Assembly: GCA_016206515.1 (NCBI GenBank)
Contig: JACQRN010000117.1
Location: 1-17,441 of the forward strand
Direction: 5' to 3'
Source of the DNA: Planctomycetota bacterium
Lineage (GTDB): Bacteria; Planctomycetota; SBBH01; JACQRN01
Length of the DNA stretch: 17,441 bases
The notes under the pieces are model-generated. The model ran no database searches. It had not been told where the DNA came from and worked only from the letters and a program-made list of their open reading frames with translations. Every line of letters begins with the position of its first letter. Within the stretch, counting starts at the first letter, position 1. Below are positions 5,477-15,000 of this stretch, one piece after another. Both the position numbers and the translations under genes were made by a program.

Positions 5477-7524
5477 TCCGCGGGACCGACGCGAAGGGCG
5501 CACCCAAGCGCGTCGCGATCTACTGCCGGGTCTCGACGGACCGGCAGGCGTCAAAGGAAGACTCCTCCCTCGACACGCAGAAGGACCGCCTCCTGGAGTA
5601 CATCAAGGCGAAGAACGGGATGGGGCACGCCTGGGAGCTCGCGCAGGAGTTCATCGAGGGGGAGGACGAGAACGGCAAGCGCCGCGGCCGCTCCGCGAAG
5701 AACCTCGACCGCCCCGCCTTCCAACGCCTCATGGAGATGGTCCGCGGCGGCCGGATGGACGTGGTCCTGTTCACGAAGATCGACCGGATCTCGCGAAGCG
5801 TCGTGGACTTCCTGAGGCTGATCGAGGAGTTCGAGCGGCACGGCGTGTCGCTCGTCTCGCTCAAGGAGGACATCAATACCGAGTCCGCGGCCGGGCGCGT
5901 GATGACCACGATCATGATCGCGCTCGCACAGTTCGAGCGGGAGCAGACCTCCGAACGCACGCGGGAGAAGATGGCCTGGCGCGCCGGCAAGGGGCTCCCG
6001 ATCGGGCCCCCGCCCGTCGGCTACCGGATGAAGGACAAGCGGTACGTGGTGCACCCGGAGGAACTCGAACACGTCCGCTTCCTGGAGCGGGCCTACCTCG
6101 ATACGCGCAGCCTCGATCAGGTCGCGAAGATGGCCTACGGGAAGGGGATCCGCTCGCGCCGCGGCGGGGTCCTCAGCAAGGCCGCGATCGGCCGGATCCT
6201 CCAAAGTCCGGTCTACACGGGGAAGATCGGGCACAAGGGGCAGGCGTACGCCGGCCAGCACGAGGCGACTCGGGACGAGAAGACACACCGGCAGATCCAG
6301 CAGCACCTCCTGCGGAACTGGCACCACAAGGGGAACGGGACCTGCAGCGCGCGGGAGTACGACTACCTGCTCCAGGGGCTCGTGGTCTGCGGCTTCTGCA
6401 AGGGGCGCATGACGCCGAAGTGGAGCACCGGCCGGAACGGCCAGTACCACTACTACGTGTGCAGCAAGGGGGACAAGACGACGGGGCTCGCCTGCATGCG
6501 GAATCTCCTGCCCGCGCCGGAGGCGGACGCGCACGTCCTGGAGTACGTCAAGCGCCTCGCCCTGCGGGAGGACCTGATCCGCGAGCTCTGCGAGCAGCAG
6601 GACGAGAACTTCGCGCGGGATCTGGACCGCAAGCGGGCCGAGCGGGACCAAGTGCAGGAGCGGATCTCCGAGAACCGGCGGCAGGCGACGAACCTCGCCA
6701 AGTCGATCGCGAAGATGGCCACGGAGGCCTCCGACGCCATGCTTCAGACGGCGCGGGACCTGGAGCGGGAACGGAAGGCCCTCGAGACCTCCCTGGAGAC
6801 GCTCCGGAAGGAAATCGAGGGGCTCCAGGAGGCCTCGGTGCAGGTCGAGCGGACGGGCCGGACCCTCCGGTACCTGTCGGACATCCTGGGGCAGGGCGGC
6901 CTGACGGCCGGCCATCTGCGGGACCTCCTGCCGAAGTTCATCAACTACATCGTCTGGACCGCAGCCCAGGATGAAGAGGCCAAGGCGCGCAACGGCCGCC
7001 TGGAGATCGCGCTCTTCGAACGCCCCTTCCGTGCCGGGCATGGCCGGCGGCTCCAGGAGATCGTCGAGGAGGTCGCCCAGGGCGCGCGAGCCGCGCAACC
7101 CGCACCCGAAGGGGACGGACCCGGCCATTCTGGCGCGGGTGTCGCTTCACCCGCCCCATTTCGGAAGACGAGTATCATATGGCGTCCCATACCATCCCCG
7201 GACGCAACCATTTCAACGACCAGGATCGCCGCCTCGGCGTCCGGGTTGCTCGCGGGGCACGTTCCTCCCCCCATATCGAACCCGGGCACAACCGATTGCA
7301 CGCCCGAGTCTATCCCGGCCGCGCCGGTGCCGGAGGCCGACGAGCCGCCCGCGTTCCTGATCGTGACGGAGGAGTACTTCGTGGTCCACCAGAGGGGCCG
7401 GCAGGTCATCCTCTCCGGCCGGGAGCCGGCGGGCTGGCGCCGTGCCGGGAGGAACCCGGGGAGGGACTGGCGACGGCACCTGGGGCGCATGCGTGCCCAA
7501 CGCCCCGCAGCGATCTCCGTATAG
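5473..7524 (+). CDS. Large serine recombinase (resolvase/invertase family)
   Basis: This 683-residue protein is a large serine recombinase of the kind that integrates, excises or inverts DNA. The catalytic domain spans about residues 14-165, with the nucleophile S21 in YCRVSTDRQ and the conserved KIDRISRS and IALAQFEREQTSERT motifs. The Recombinase domain follows (about 175-300: IGPPPVGYRMKD, SKAAIGRILQSPVYTGKIGH). A zinc ribbon uses C306, C309, C330 and C341, then a charged coiled coil covers about 365-460. The core ends near ALFERPFRAG, about residue 520. GTG 5473 has GGGGAGA about 9 nt upstream and overlaps the preceding stop. The last 130 or so residues have lower third-position GC until about 7310 and then a typical-looking tail. 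The tail ends at a TAG, after which a helix-turn-helix-like sequence continues in the same frame. Confidence 0.92.
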   Translation: MIRGTDAKGAPKRVAIYCRVSTDRQASKEDSSLDTQKDRLLEYIKAKNGMGHAWELAQEFIEGEDENGKRRGRSAKNLDRPAFQRLMEMVRGGRMDVVLFTKIDRISRSVVDFLRLIEEFERHGVSLVSLKEDINTESAAGRVMTTIMIALAQFEREQTSERTREKMAWRAGKGLPIGPPPVGYRMKDKRYVVHPEELEHVRFLERAYLDTRSLDQVAKMAYGKGIRSRRGGVLSKAAIGRILQSPVYTGKIGHKGQAYAGQHEATRDEKTHRQIQQHLLRNWHHKGNGTCSAREYDYLLQGLVVCGFCKGRMTPKWSTGRNGQYHYYVCSKGDKTTGLACMRNLLPAPEADAHVLEYVKRLALREDLIRELCEQQDENFARDLDRKRAERDQVQERISENRRQATNLAKSIAKMATEASDAMLQTARDLERERKALETSLETLRKEIEGLQEASVQVERTGRTLRYLSDILGQGGLTAGHLRDLLPKFINYIVWTAAQDEEAKARNGRLEIALFERPFRAGHGRRLQEIVEEVAQGARAAQPAPEGDGPGHSGAGVASPAPFRKTSIIWRPIPSPDATISTTRIAASASGLLAGHVPPPISNPGTTDCTPESIPAAPVPEADEPPAFLIVTEEYFVVHQRGRQVILSGREPAGWRRAGRNPGRDWRRHLGRMRAQRPAAISV

Positions 7525-7769
7525 GGCGGGACGGAGGGGTTGAGCATCCGCGGGCTCGCCCTGGCGCTGAAGAGGCACCCCTCGGGGATCGCCAGGACCC
7601 TGGAGATCCTGCAACTCCCGGAGGTGTTCTGGACTGGCTCCGGCAGGCCGGCGACACGTCACCCCTGCGTGAGCAGCTCACCGAGAAGGCGCTTCGAGCT
7701 TGGGTTGCCGGGGGATACCGGGAGGAGGAACTCCGGATGAGGCTGGAGATCCATGCCGTAGCGATCTGA
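7525..7769 (+). pseudogene. Broken helix-turn-helix module after the recombinase
   Basis: After the recombinase TAG (7522-7524) the same frame resumes with GGTEG and then LSIRGLALALKRHPSGIARTL and EILQLPEV. This is a helix-turn-helix of ParB-like character (7540 to about 7630). A frame change near 7630 is then needed to continue as LDWLRQAGDTSPLREQLTEK and ALRAWVAGGY, ending at a TGA (7767-7769). Joined, the two halves resemble the HTH modules that often follow or are fused to large serine recombinases. The in-frame TAG plus the shift suggest decay, sequencing error, or rarely a programmed frameshift. TTG 7540, with GGAGGGG directly before it, could start a separate short reading. Confidence 0.5.
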
Positions 7770-7792
7770 CAACGGCCCCTTCCCCACCCCGC

Positions 7793-7798
7793 TACACT
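7793..7798 (+). promoter_or_regulatory. -10-like box directly before the HEAT-like gene
   Basis: TACACT ends 8 nt before GTG 7807, with no Shine-Dalgarno between (GGGCCCCC). The nearest -35-like hexamer, CTGACA, is 21 nt upstream, longer than usual, so the promoter is tentative. Transcription would start at or near the start codon. The same hexamer appears in the NYN promoter at 156-161. Confidence 0.3.
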
Positions 7799-7806
7799 GG
7801 GCCCCC

Positions 7807-9000
7807 GTGCCTGCGGATCGTCCTGGCGACAGCGGGAGAGACATCCGGCGCGGTCGCGACTTCCGCATGCTTCTGGGTCCGGTGTTGCTGGTTGCTGCCG
7901 GGGCGATCGGGTACGGGATCTCGTGGTTTGAGACCCTCTTCCACGAGGGGGGCGGCTCCGCCCGCCAGGAGCCCGAGCCTCCGCCGGACTTCGCGCCGGC
8001 CGCGGTCGATCTCGCGCGGCTTCAGGCGATGGCGGCGAGGCGACAGGAGCGCCGGGAGCAGGTCGAAGTCGCCCCTGCCGCGCTGGAGGCGATCGACAAG
8101 TACCTGCGCTCGCGCGAGGCGAAGGACGAGGAGGCATGCGCCCGCGCGGCCTGGGACTTCTCCTCCCTGGGGGAGCCGGCGCTCGGGGCGTTGCGCGAGC
8201 GCCTGGTCGGTTCGGCGCAGCCGGAGCAGACGGCCGCGCTCCTGGCTCTGGCCGCTGCGGTGCCGGGGGATGGGACGTTCGGGCTCCTGGGCGATGTGCG
8301 GGTGCGGATCCCGCTGACCGACCTGGGAGTTCAGGAGGCGTGGGTGGTGGCGATCTCGAAGGCGGGCGGGCGTCGGTCGGTGGCGGTTCTGGCCCTGGCT
8401 CTTCGAGACCTGCCGGAGGGGGCGGACCCATCCGCGATCGGGGACGGGCTCGCCGCCATGTGCCAGCCAGAGGACGCAGCGACGCTGCGGGAGATGGCGG
8501 CGACGGTCGAGGGGGAGCGGAAAGAGCGGATGCTTTCGATTGCCGCACGGCTGGATGCAGCCGACGCGATCACTACGACGCTTCCTCCTGACGTACAAGG
8601 ACTTGCAGAAGCACTGCGGCGGGAATCAATGCCGGACAGGCGCATCCTCCTTATCAACGGGCTCGCCACGCTGGGGAGCGCGGAGGCGGCTGTAGCCCTG
8701 GCCGAGTACGCCCGGACCACCCAGAGGACGCCCGCTCTTCGGGACGCGGCGCTCAACGCGATCGATGCGCTGTGCGGGATGGAGGGTGAGGGGTGCCGGG
8801 AGACGTTGCACGCCCTATTCGAAGGGCTGGGGGATACGTGGCAGATCGAGACCGCCCGCCTGATCGAGGGGCGTGCGACCGTGGAGGATCGTGCCTTCCT
8901 CGATCGCTGGGCCCGGGACCCGAATGCGGATCCCCGCGTCCGGAGGGCCTTTCGGGGGCTTCTGGCCGGCCTGGACGCGCCCGCTCAAGTACCGGATTAG
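7807..9000 (+). CDS. Membrane-anchored HEAT-like repeat protein of unknown function
   Basis: The 397-residue protein has a basic N-terminus (RDIRRGRDFR) and one membrane segment (MLLGPVLLVAAGAIGYGISW, residues 21-40). A Pro-rich linker (QEPEPPPDFAPA) and a long Ala/Leu/Arg-rich helical region follow. This is a type II anchor or uncleaved signal, with most of the protein outside the membrane. The helical part has repeat-like pairs such as GEPALGALRERLVGSAQ, AAVALAEYARTTQRTPALRD and DPRVRRAFRGLLAG, which suggest HEAT/ARM scaffolding. No catalytic motif is visible. GTG 7807 is favoured by the TACACT box 8 nt upstream; ATG 7867 would begin right at the membrane segment. Two Cys (CGMEGEGC) lie near residue 320. 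It is followed after 57 nt by the giant RHS gene, which has its own promoter. Confidence 0.65.
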   Translation: MPADRPGDSGRDIRRGRDFRMLLGPVLLVAAGAIGYGISWFETLFHEGGGSARQEPEPPPDFAPAAVDLARLQAMAARRQERREQVEVAPAALEAIDKYLRSREAKDEEACARAAWDFSSLGEPALGALRERLVGSAQPEQTAALLALAAAVPGDGTFGLLGDVRVRIPLTDLGVQEAWVVAISKAGGRRSVAVLALALRDLPEGADPSAIGDGLAAMCQPEDAATLREMAATVEGERKERMLSIAARLDAADAITTTLPPDVQGLAEALRRESMPDRRILLINGLATLGSAEAAVALAEYARTTQRTPALRDAALNAIDALCGMEGEGCRETLHALFEGLGDTWQIETARLIEGRATVEDRAFLDRWARDPNADPRVRRAFRGLLAGLDAPAQVPD

Positions 9001-9017
9001 CCATCTTGGAGCATCGC

Positions 9018-9046
9018 TTGAAGGGGTTCCGGACCCATCATAGAAT
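9018..9046 (+). promoter_or_regulatory. Promoter of the giant Ig-like/RHS gene
   Basis: TTGAAG (9018-9023), a 17-nt spacer and TAGAAT (9041-9046) make the best sigma-70-like promoter seen in the window. ATG 9058 starts only 11 nt after the -10 box, so the transcript would have a leader of about 5 nt or none. No Shine-Dalgarno precedes this start, consistent with leaderless translation. Confidence 0.6.
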
Positions 9047-9057
9047 CGACTCCGCGC

Positions 9058-12000
9058 ATGCGGATGATGCGGGCATCGAAGGCGGTGACGTTCCTCTTCG
9101 TCGTGGCCACCGCCCTGCTGGGGGTTCCATCCGCCAGTGCACAGCCCGGCGACCCGACGCCTCTGGAGCGCAAGACCGACGCGATCGCGGCGCTTGAACA
9201 GGCGCAGCAGGACTTCCCGTCGTTCGCGAGCCGCTTGGCGAAAGTCATCCGCCGGATCGAGCGGAGCCTGTTCGTACCGCGCGGAGGGTGCGACGGGGAA
9301 TGCGGGGAGGACGGCGACGACGAGAACGAGCAGGGGCCCTGCGTCGAGCCTCTGTTCCTGACCCCGACGTTCCTGGATTCCAAGTGGGGCCGGCGGGTCT
9401 TCCGGGAGGAGGAGAAGGCGGTCCGGGAGGCGGAAGAGATCCTCAAGAAGCGGAATGTGCCCTCCGCTCTGCGGACGCTGCTGGAGGGTGTGATCGCCTC
9501 GATGGTCGCGGCGGACCGGGATCTGGCGCAGATCGCGATTGACGAGGCGACGGCGTTCCTTGGGAGCCAGGCGGCGGCGAACCAGGACCTCCAGAGGGCG
9601 ATCCGGGATCTCGCGCGCGGGGATGCGAAGATGGCGGCGAACAAGCCGCGCGACGCGATCAAGCACTACGGCAAGGCGTGGGAGCACGCGACGGAGGCGG
9701 GGGTACCGGACGAGGCTGTGCGGCTTGCGCGCGACACGCGGCGTCTGATCCGACAGACATGCGAAAGGTTGGAGCATCTCCCCCCGCACCCCGGCCACGG
9801 GCGGAATCAGGCGCTCATCGAACTGGCCGAACGGGTCGAGCGAAGCGTGGCCGAGATCCTGGCGGAGTTCGAGGAGGGAATCGGGGAGACCGCGGAGGAT
9901 CTCGGCCTGACGGAGGAGGAGGTCCGCGCGCGTGACGAGGAGATCCTGGCGAGGTTCTGCGAGGGGCGGGACCTGGAGGCGCTTCTCGATGAGCTGATCG
10001 CGGCGCTCGCGGAAGCGGCGCAGGGCGCCTCCCCCGCAGCGCAGGCCGCGGTTCAGGAGGCGATCGACGCGCTCGAACGGCTGCAGGCGCAGGTCTGCCC
10101 GGGGGAGGCGGCCGACGTGGTCGCGACGCTCGGGATCTCGCGTCTGCCGTGCGAGGTGCGTGCGGGGGTCGCGTTCACCGTGGAAGTCACGGCGTTCAAG
10201 GACGACTTCACGATCGCGACGCGCGCGCAGGGGAGCGTGCGGGTGTTCTCGCCAACCGAGACTGATCCGCGGGCATCCTTCTTCGGGGCCGGGGTGGTCG
10301 CTTCCTTCCAGGACGGGCGCGCGGCGATCCAGGGGACCCTGGTCACGGCGGGCCCCCAGACGTTGCGGGCGGAGCTGGTCGGGGACGGTTCGATCCTCGC
10401 CGAGCGGGCCGTGGAGGTCCTCCCCGGGGTGCCGGCCACGATCGCGCTCGTCTCCGCCAACCCCCGCCAGCAAGCGGGGAAGTTCCTGGCGGACCTGACG
10501 GCGTCGGTGGAGGACGGATTCGGCAACGGCGCCTTCGGGGCGGCCGTCGCGTTCAACGCCAGCGCCGGGGAGGTACTGGACGAGGCGGATCGGGGGGACG
10601 GGACGTACACGGCGATTCTCTCGACCACGGACGCAGGCCCGGTCACGGTGACGGCGCAGGTGGACATGCTCATGTCGGCGACCCAGGTGTCGTTCACCGG
10701 GCCGCTCGACGCGACGTCGCCGGTAGTCGTTTCGTTCGACCCCGCAGACGGGGCGACGCTGGTTCCGGAGACCGCCCAGGTGGTCGTCACCTTCTCCGAG
10801 GCGATCGACCCGGCGAGCGCGGTGAACCGGGAGACGTTCTTCCTGACGCGAAGCGGGTCGACGACCCTGATCGAGGGGGACCTGATGGTGACGGGTGCGA
10901 TCCTCACCTTCACGCCCGACGCGCCCCTCGCCTTCCAGGCGATGCACCACATCCTGTTGACGGCGGGAATCACGGATCTGGCTGGAAATCCTCTGGCGGT
11001 GGACGCCGGTGCGACCTCCTCTTTCACGGTCAAGCCCGCGATCTTCCCCCCGGACACGGAGAAACCGTTCTTCATCTCATCGGACCCCGCCAACGGTGCC
11101 ACGGCAGTGGCAACCGGCACGCAGCTGTTCATCACGTACAACGAGCCTCTCGCATCCGGGAGCCTCCGGTCGATCCAGTTGCCGAGCGGCTTCATCACCC
11201 CGAGCGCGCGGGGGACCACCGAGTTCTCGGTGGACCGCAAGACCCTCATCTACACGTTCGACTCCCCCTGGCCGGTGGGCGCGTCAATCCGCGTCCTGAC
11301 CGGGACCGTCGTCGACCTGAGCAATAACTTCAACACCTTCATCACCTCGATCACGTTCAACACCGTCGCCGCGGACACGGTGGGGCCGGTCGTGACGGAG
11401 TCCGTCCCGGATGACGCCGAGACGGGCGTCCCGCTCCACCGGACCATCCGGCTGCGCTTCGACGAGCCGCTGGCTCCCGCTACCCTGGATCCTGGGGAGA
11501 TCCGCCTGGAACAGGGGGGGAGCCCGGTCCCCGTCACGATCACGTTCGACACGTTCAACCGGGCGGTACGGATCGATCCGGCATCCCTCCTGGATCCCCA
11601 GACCGACTACACGATCGTCGCGGACGGGGATTTCCATGACACGTTCGGGAACCGGTTCGACCAGGTGCCGGGCGCTCCGCCGGACCCGTTCACGGCTACG
11701 TTCCGCACGGGGGACGCGGATGTCACGGGGCCGCGTGTCGCGGCGGTCGATCCGATCGACCAGGACCGCGGGGTGTCGGTCCTGGCGTCGGTCACCCTGG
11801 ATTTCGACGAAGAGCTCGACCCGGCGACGGTGACAGGGACAACTGTCAGGCTCCTCGACGGCGCCACGCCGGTCGTCGGGACCCTGGCCCTACAGAGCGG
11901 CAACCGCCGCGTGGTCTTTGATCCTGCGGACGACCTTGCGTTGGACAGGCAGTACGTCGTGCGGGTGGGTGGCGTCGCGGACCTCTCCGGAAACCCCCTG

Positions 12001-15000
12001 GACCAGGTTCCCGGCGGCGCCGTGGACCCGTTCGTCAGCACGTTCCGCACGACGCATATCGACCGGGTGGGGCCGCGAGTGGTGGCAAGCTCTCCGGTGC
12101 ACCAGTCAACGGGTGTGCCCGTCGAGACCCGGATCGACCTGACGTTCAACGAGCCGATCACGGTGAGCCGGTTCCCGAGGGTGTTCCAGTCGACGGAAGT
12201 GTTCGGCACCTGGACGCTCTCGCAAGACGGCAAGGCGCTCTCGTTCCTTCCCGACGCGAACTTCCTGACGAACCGGTTCACTTCAACGTCGATCTCCTTC
12301 GGATCTTTCGCCCAGGACATCCGGGACCTGGCGGGGAACCCGTTCTCCGGCAGCTTCTCCCTGTTCTTTACGACGATCCCCACGGACGTCGTGGCCCCGT
12401 TCGTTGCCGTGGCGTCGCCGGCCGCCGGTGAAGGGGACGTCCCGATCTGCAACGAAGTCATCCTCGACTTCTCAGAGCCCGTCGTCCCCGGCTCGGTCGG
12501 GCCCGGTGCGTTCGTCCTTGAGGGGGTCGGCGGCGCGCAGGTCCCGGGGACGGTGGAACTCCAGGCTCTCAACCGCCGCCTCGTCTTCACGCCGGACACG
12601 TTCCTCCAGAACCTGACCGACTACCGGATCACGTTCGGGAGCGGGGTCACGGACACCGCGAACAACCCGTTCACGCAGTTCACCTCGACCTTCACGACGG
12701 GGCCGGTCGATCTTGTCGGCCCGTTCGTGTCCCAGGTCGATCCCGCGGCCGACGCCGTGGGCGTCCCCGAGACCTCGGTCGTGCGCCTGACGTTCAACGA
12801 GAGGCTGGACTCTGCAAGCGTGACCGCATCGACGGTGCAAGTGAGGCAGGGAGGCTCCCCCGTCTCCGGCACCCTCGCTCTTGCCGGGCGCGACACGGTG
12901 GTCCTGTTCACGCCCGATGCGGACCTCGCCCTGGGCGGGACGTTCACGATCTCGGTCGACGGCGTACGCGACTGCGTCGGGAACCTCTTCGATCAGGACC
13001 CCTTCGGCGACACGGGGCCTCCCGGGCCGGAACCCTTCGGGTCCTCTTTCGGAATCACAAACGTCGACCGTGTCTCCCCGAGGATCGTCTCCTCGACCCC
13101 CGTCAACAACGCAAGGGTGCTCCCCGCGGACGTGATCAACCCGCCCGCCCCCTTCGAGATCGTTGCGATCGCCAGCGAGCCTGTCCTTCCCCAGTCGGTC
13201 AACCCGCGGACCGTCTTCCTTCATGCGTTCCGGTTTCTGGACTTCGAGGGGATCAGCTTCTTCGGTCCGAACCGGGTCACCTTCATCGCCAACATCCCCG
13301 GGGACCTGTCGATCGACCCCGACGGCCGCACGATCCGGTTCCGGCCGGACCCCCTGGAACTCGCTGATCTCGCGGAGCTTCTCACGGACACGGGGATGGC
13401 GTTCACCTTCGAGGTGACCTCGGGGGTCACGGATCTCGCCGGGAACCCTCTAAACCAGGACGGCCCGGGCGTACTTGAGGGATACCGCGCCCGCTTCTTC
13501 ATCCAGAACCCCTTCCGCGTGGTCTCGGTCGAGCCCGAGGACGGAGCCGAGGACGTCGAGCCGTTCAGCTCCGTGACGCTGACCTTCAACGATGTCCCCA
13601 CCGGGGCGACCGTGAACGCCTCGACCTTCTCCGTGCGCACCGACGAAGGGCCGGTCTCGGGCTCCTACTTCGTCTTCGGGTTCGGCCGGACGGCGACGTT
13701 CTCCCCGTCCTTCCCGGGGCTCCCCGCCGGGAGCATGGTCGAGGTCGAGGCCACTGCGGGCGGGATCCGCTCGACCGGCGGCGAGGCGCTTTCTGAGACA
13801 TTCACCAGCACGTTCACGACGGGGTTCAGCTCGTTCAACCAGGTCGTCTCGGTCGATCCGCCGCAGTTCGCCACCAACGTCCCGGTCAACCAGGCGGTCA
13901 CCGTGGTGTTCGCCTCGAAGCTGGACCCGGACGTGGTGGCCGAGGGAGGCGTCCTCAAGGTCGGCGGATTCCCCGGGACGGTGACGCTCGTCGACCCCAA
14001 GACCCTTCGGTTCACGCCGTCTGTCTCCTACTTCCAGGGGACGACGGTCGGCGTGACGGTCGCGCGGGTGGCATCGTTCACCTCGTCCTTCTCGACGGTG
14101 CCGCGCACCGACATCTTCATCTCACCGGAGTTCGTCGCCTCGCCCACGGTCAACACCACGTTCTTCTACAACAGGATCAACTTCCCCCCGCCCCCCTCCG
14201 GGAACTCCTACGTCGTCACGAGCATCTCCGGGGTCGTCTCCTTCACGCAGTCGAGCTACGTCCTGGCCGCCAACGCCCCGGTGGGGGTCCGCACCGTCAC
14301 GGTCGTGGTCCGCGACAACATGGGGCACGACACCCTCTTCGGCACCTTCGACTTCAACGTGGTCGACGGGACGATCTCCCCGGACCCGGTCATCCTCGGG
14401 GTGGGCGAGGAGGGGACGGTCACCGTCACGGTCGACCCCGCGCTCGCGGCGACCCGCGTGGCGGTGTTCTCCAGTCCCGACATCTTCGGGAACCGGCCCG
14501 ACCTCCTGACCGGGAGCCCCACGACGTTCCCCGTGCGTGGGGAGTCTCCGGGGTCGGGCACCGTGCGGGCATTCTTCCGCTACCAGGGGAGCACGTTTGT
14601 GGACGTGGCCCAGGTGCCGCTCAAGGTGGTGCAGATCTCCCCCGCGGAGGCGGGCCGCAGCAACTTCGAGCCCAAGGATGTCGTGGTCACGTTCTTCCCG
14701 GTGGACGCGGTCTCCCAGCTCCTGTCGGTCTCACCCCCCTCCGGGATCGCGATCGTCGACCAGCAGGTCGCCGGGAACACCCTGACCGCCACCCTGCGGC
14801 TCGATCCCTCGGTGCCGCTGGGCGGCAAGCTCCTGACCGTCTCCTTCTCGGGGGGCGCCACCCACGGCTTCCCCTGGAGCGTGTTCGGGGCCGAGGTTGG
14901 GCCGGCGTCGGGCGGCCCGGGAGGGACAGCACCCACCCAGGTCGTGCGCTTCTCCGACCTCTCCCCCACCGCGCGCTTCACCTCCCCCGGGGACGGCGCG

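Noticed and set aside
5412..6974. 520-codon plus-strand open frame overlapping the recombinase
   Set aside because: The product is rich in Arg, Gly and Pro with no domain, while the overlapping recombinase frame is certain.
5551..7128. 525-codon minus-strand open frame across the recombinase
   Set aside because: It lies wholly within the opposite strand of a confident serine recombinase with conserved catalytic and zinc residues. Its own translation shows no domain.
7255..7300. Possible tRNA T-arm on the minus strand (GGGTTCGAT)
   Set aside because: The stem bases flanking the loop do not pair, and no acceptor, D or anticodon arm can be assembled around it.
8815..10950. Very long minus-strand open frame (711 codons) across the HEAT-like and giant genes
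   Set aside because: It is antisense to two genes with clear domains and signal or membrane segments. Its translation is low-complexity Arg/Gly/Pro/Leu, typical of reverse-frame shadows in GC-rich DNA, and it has no recognisable motif.
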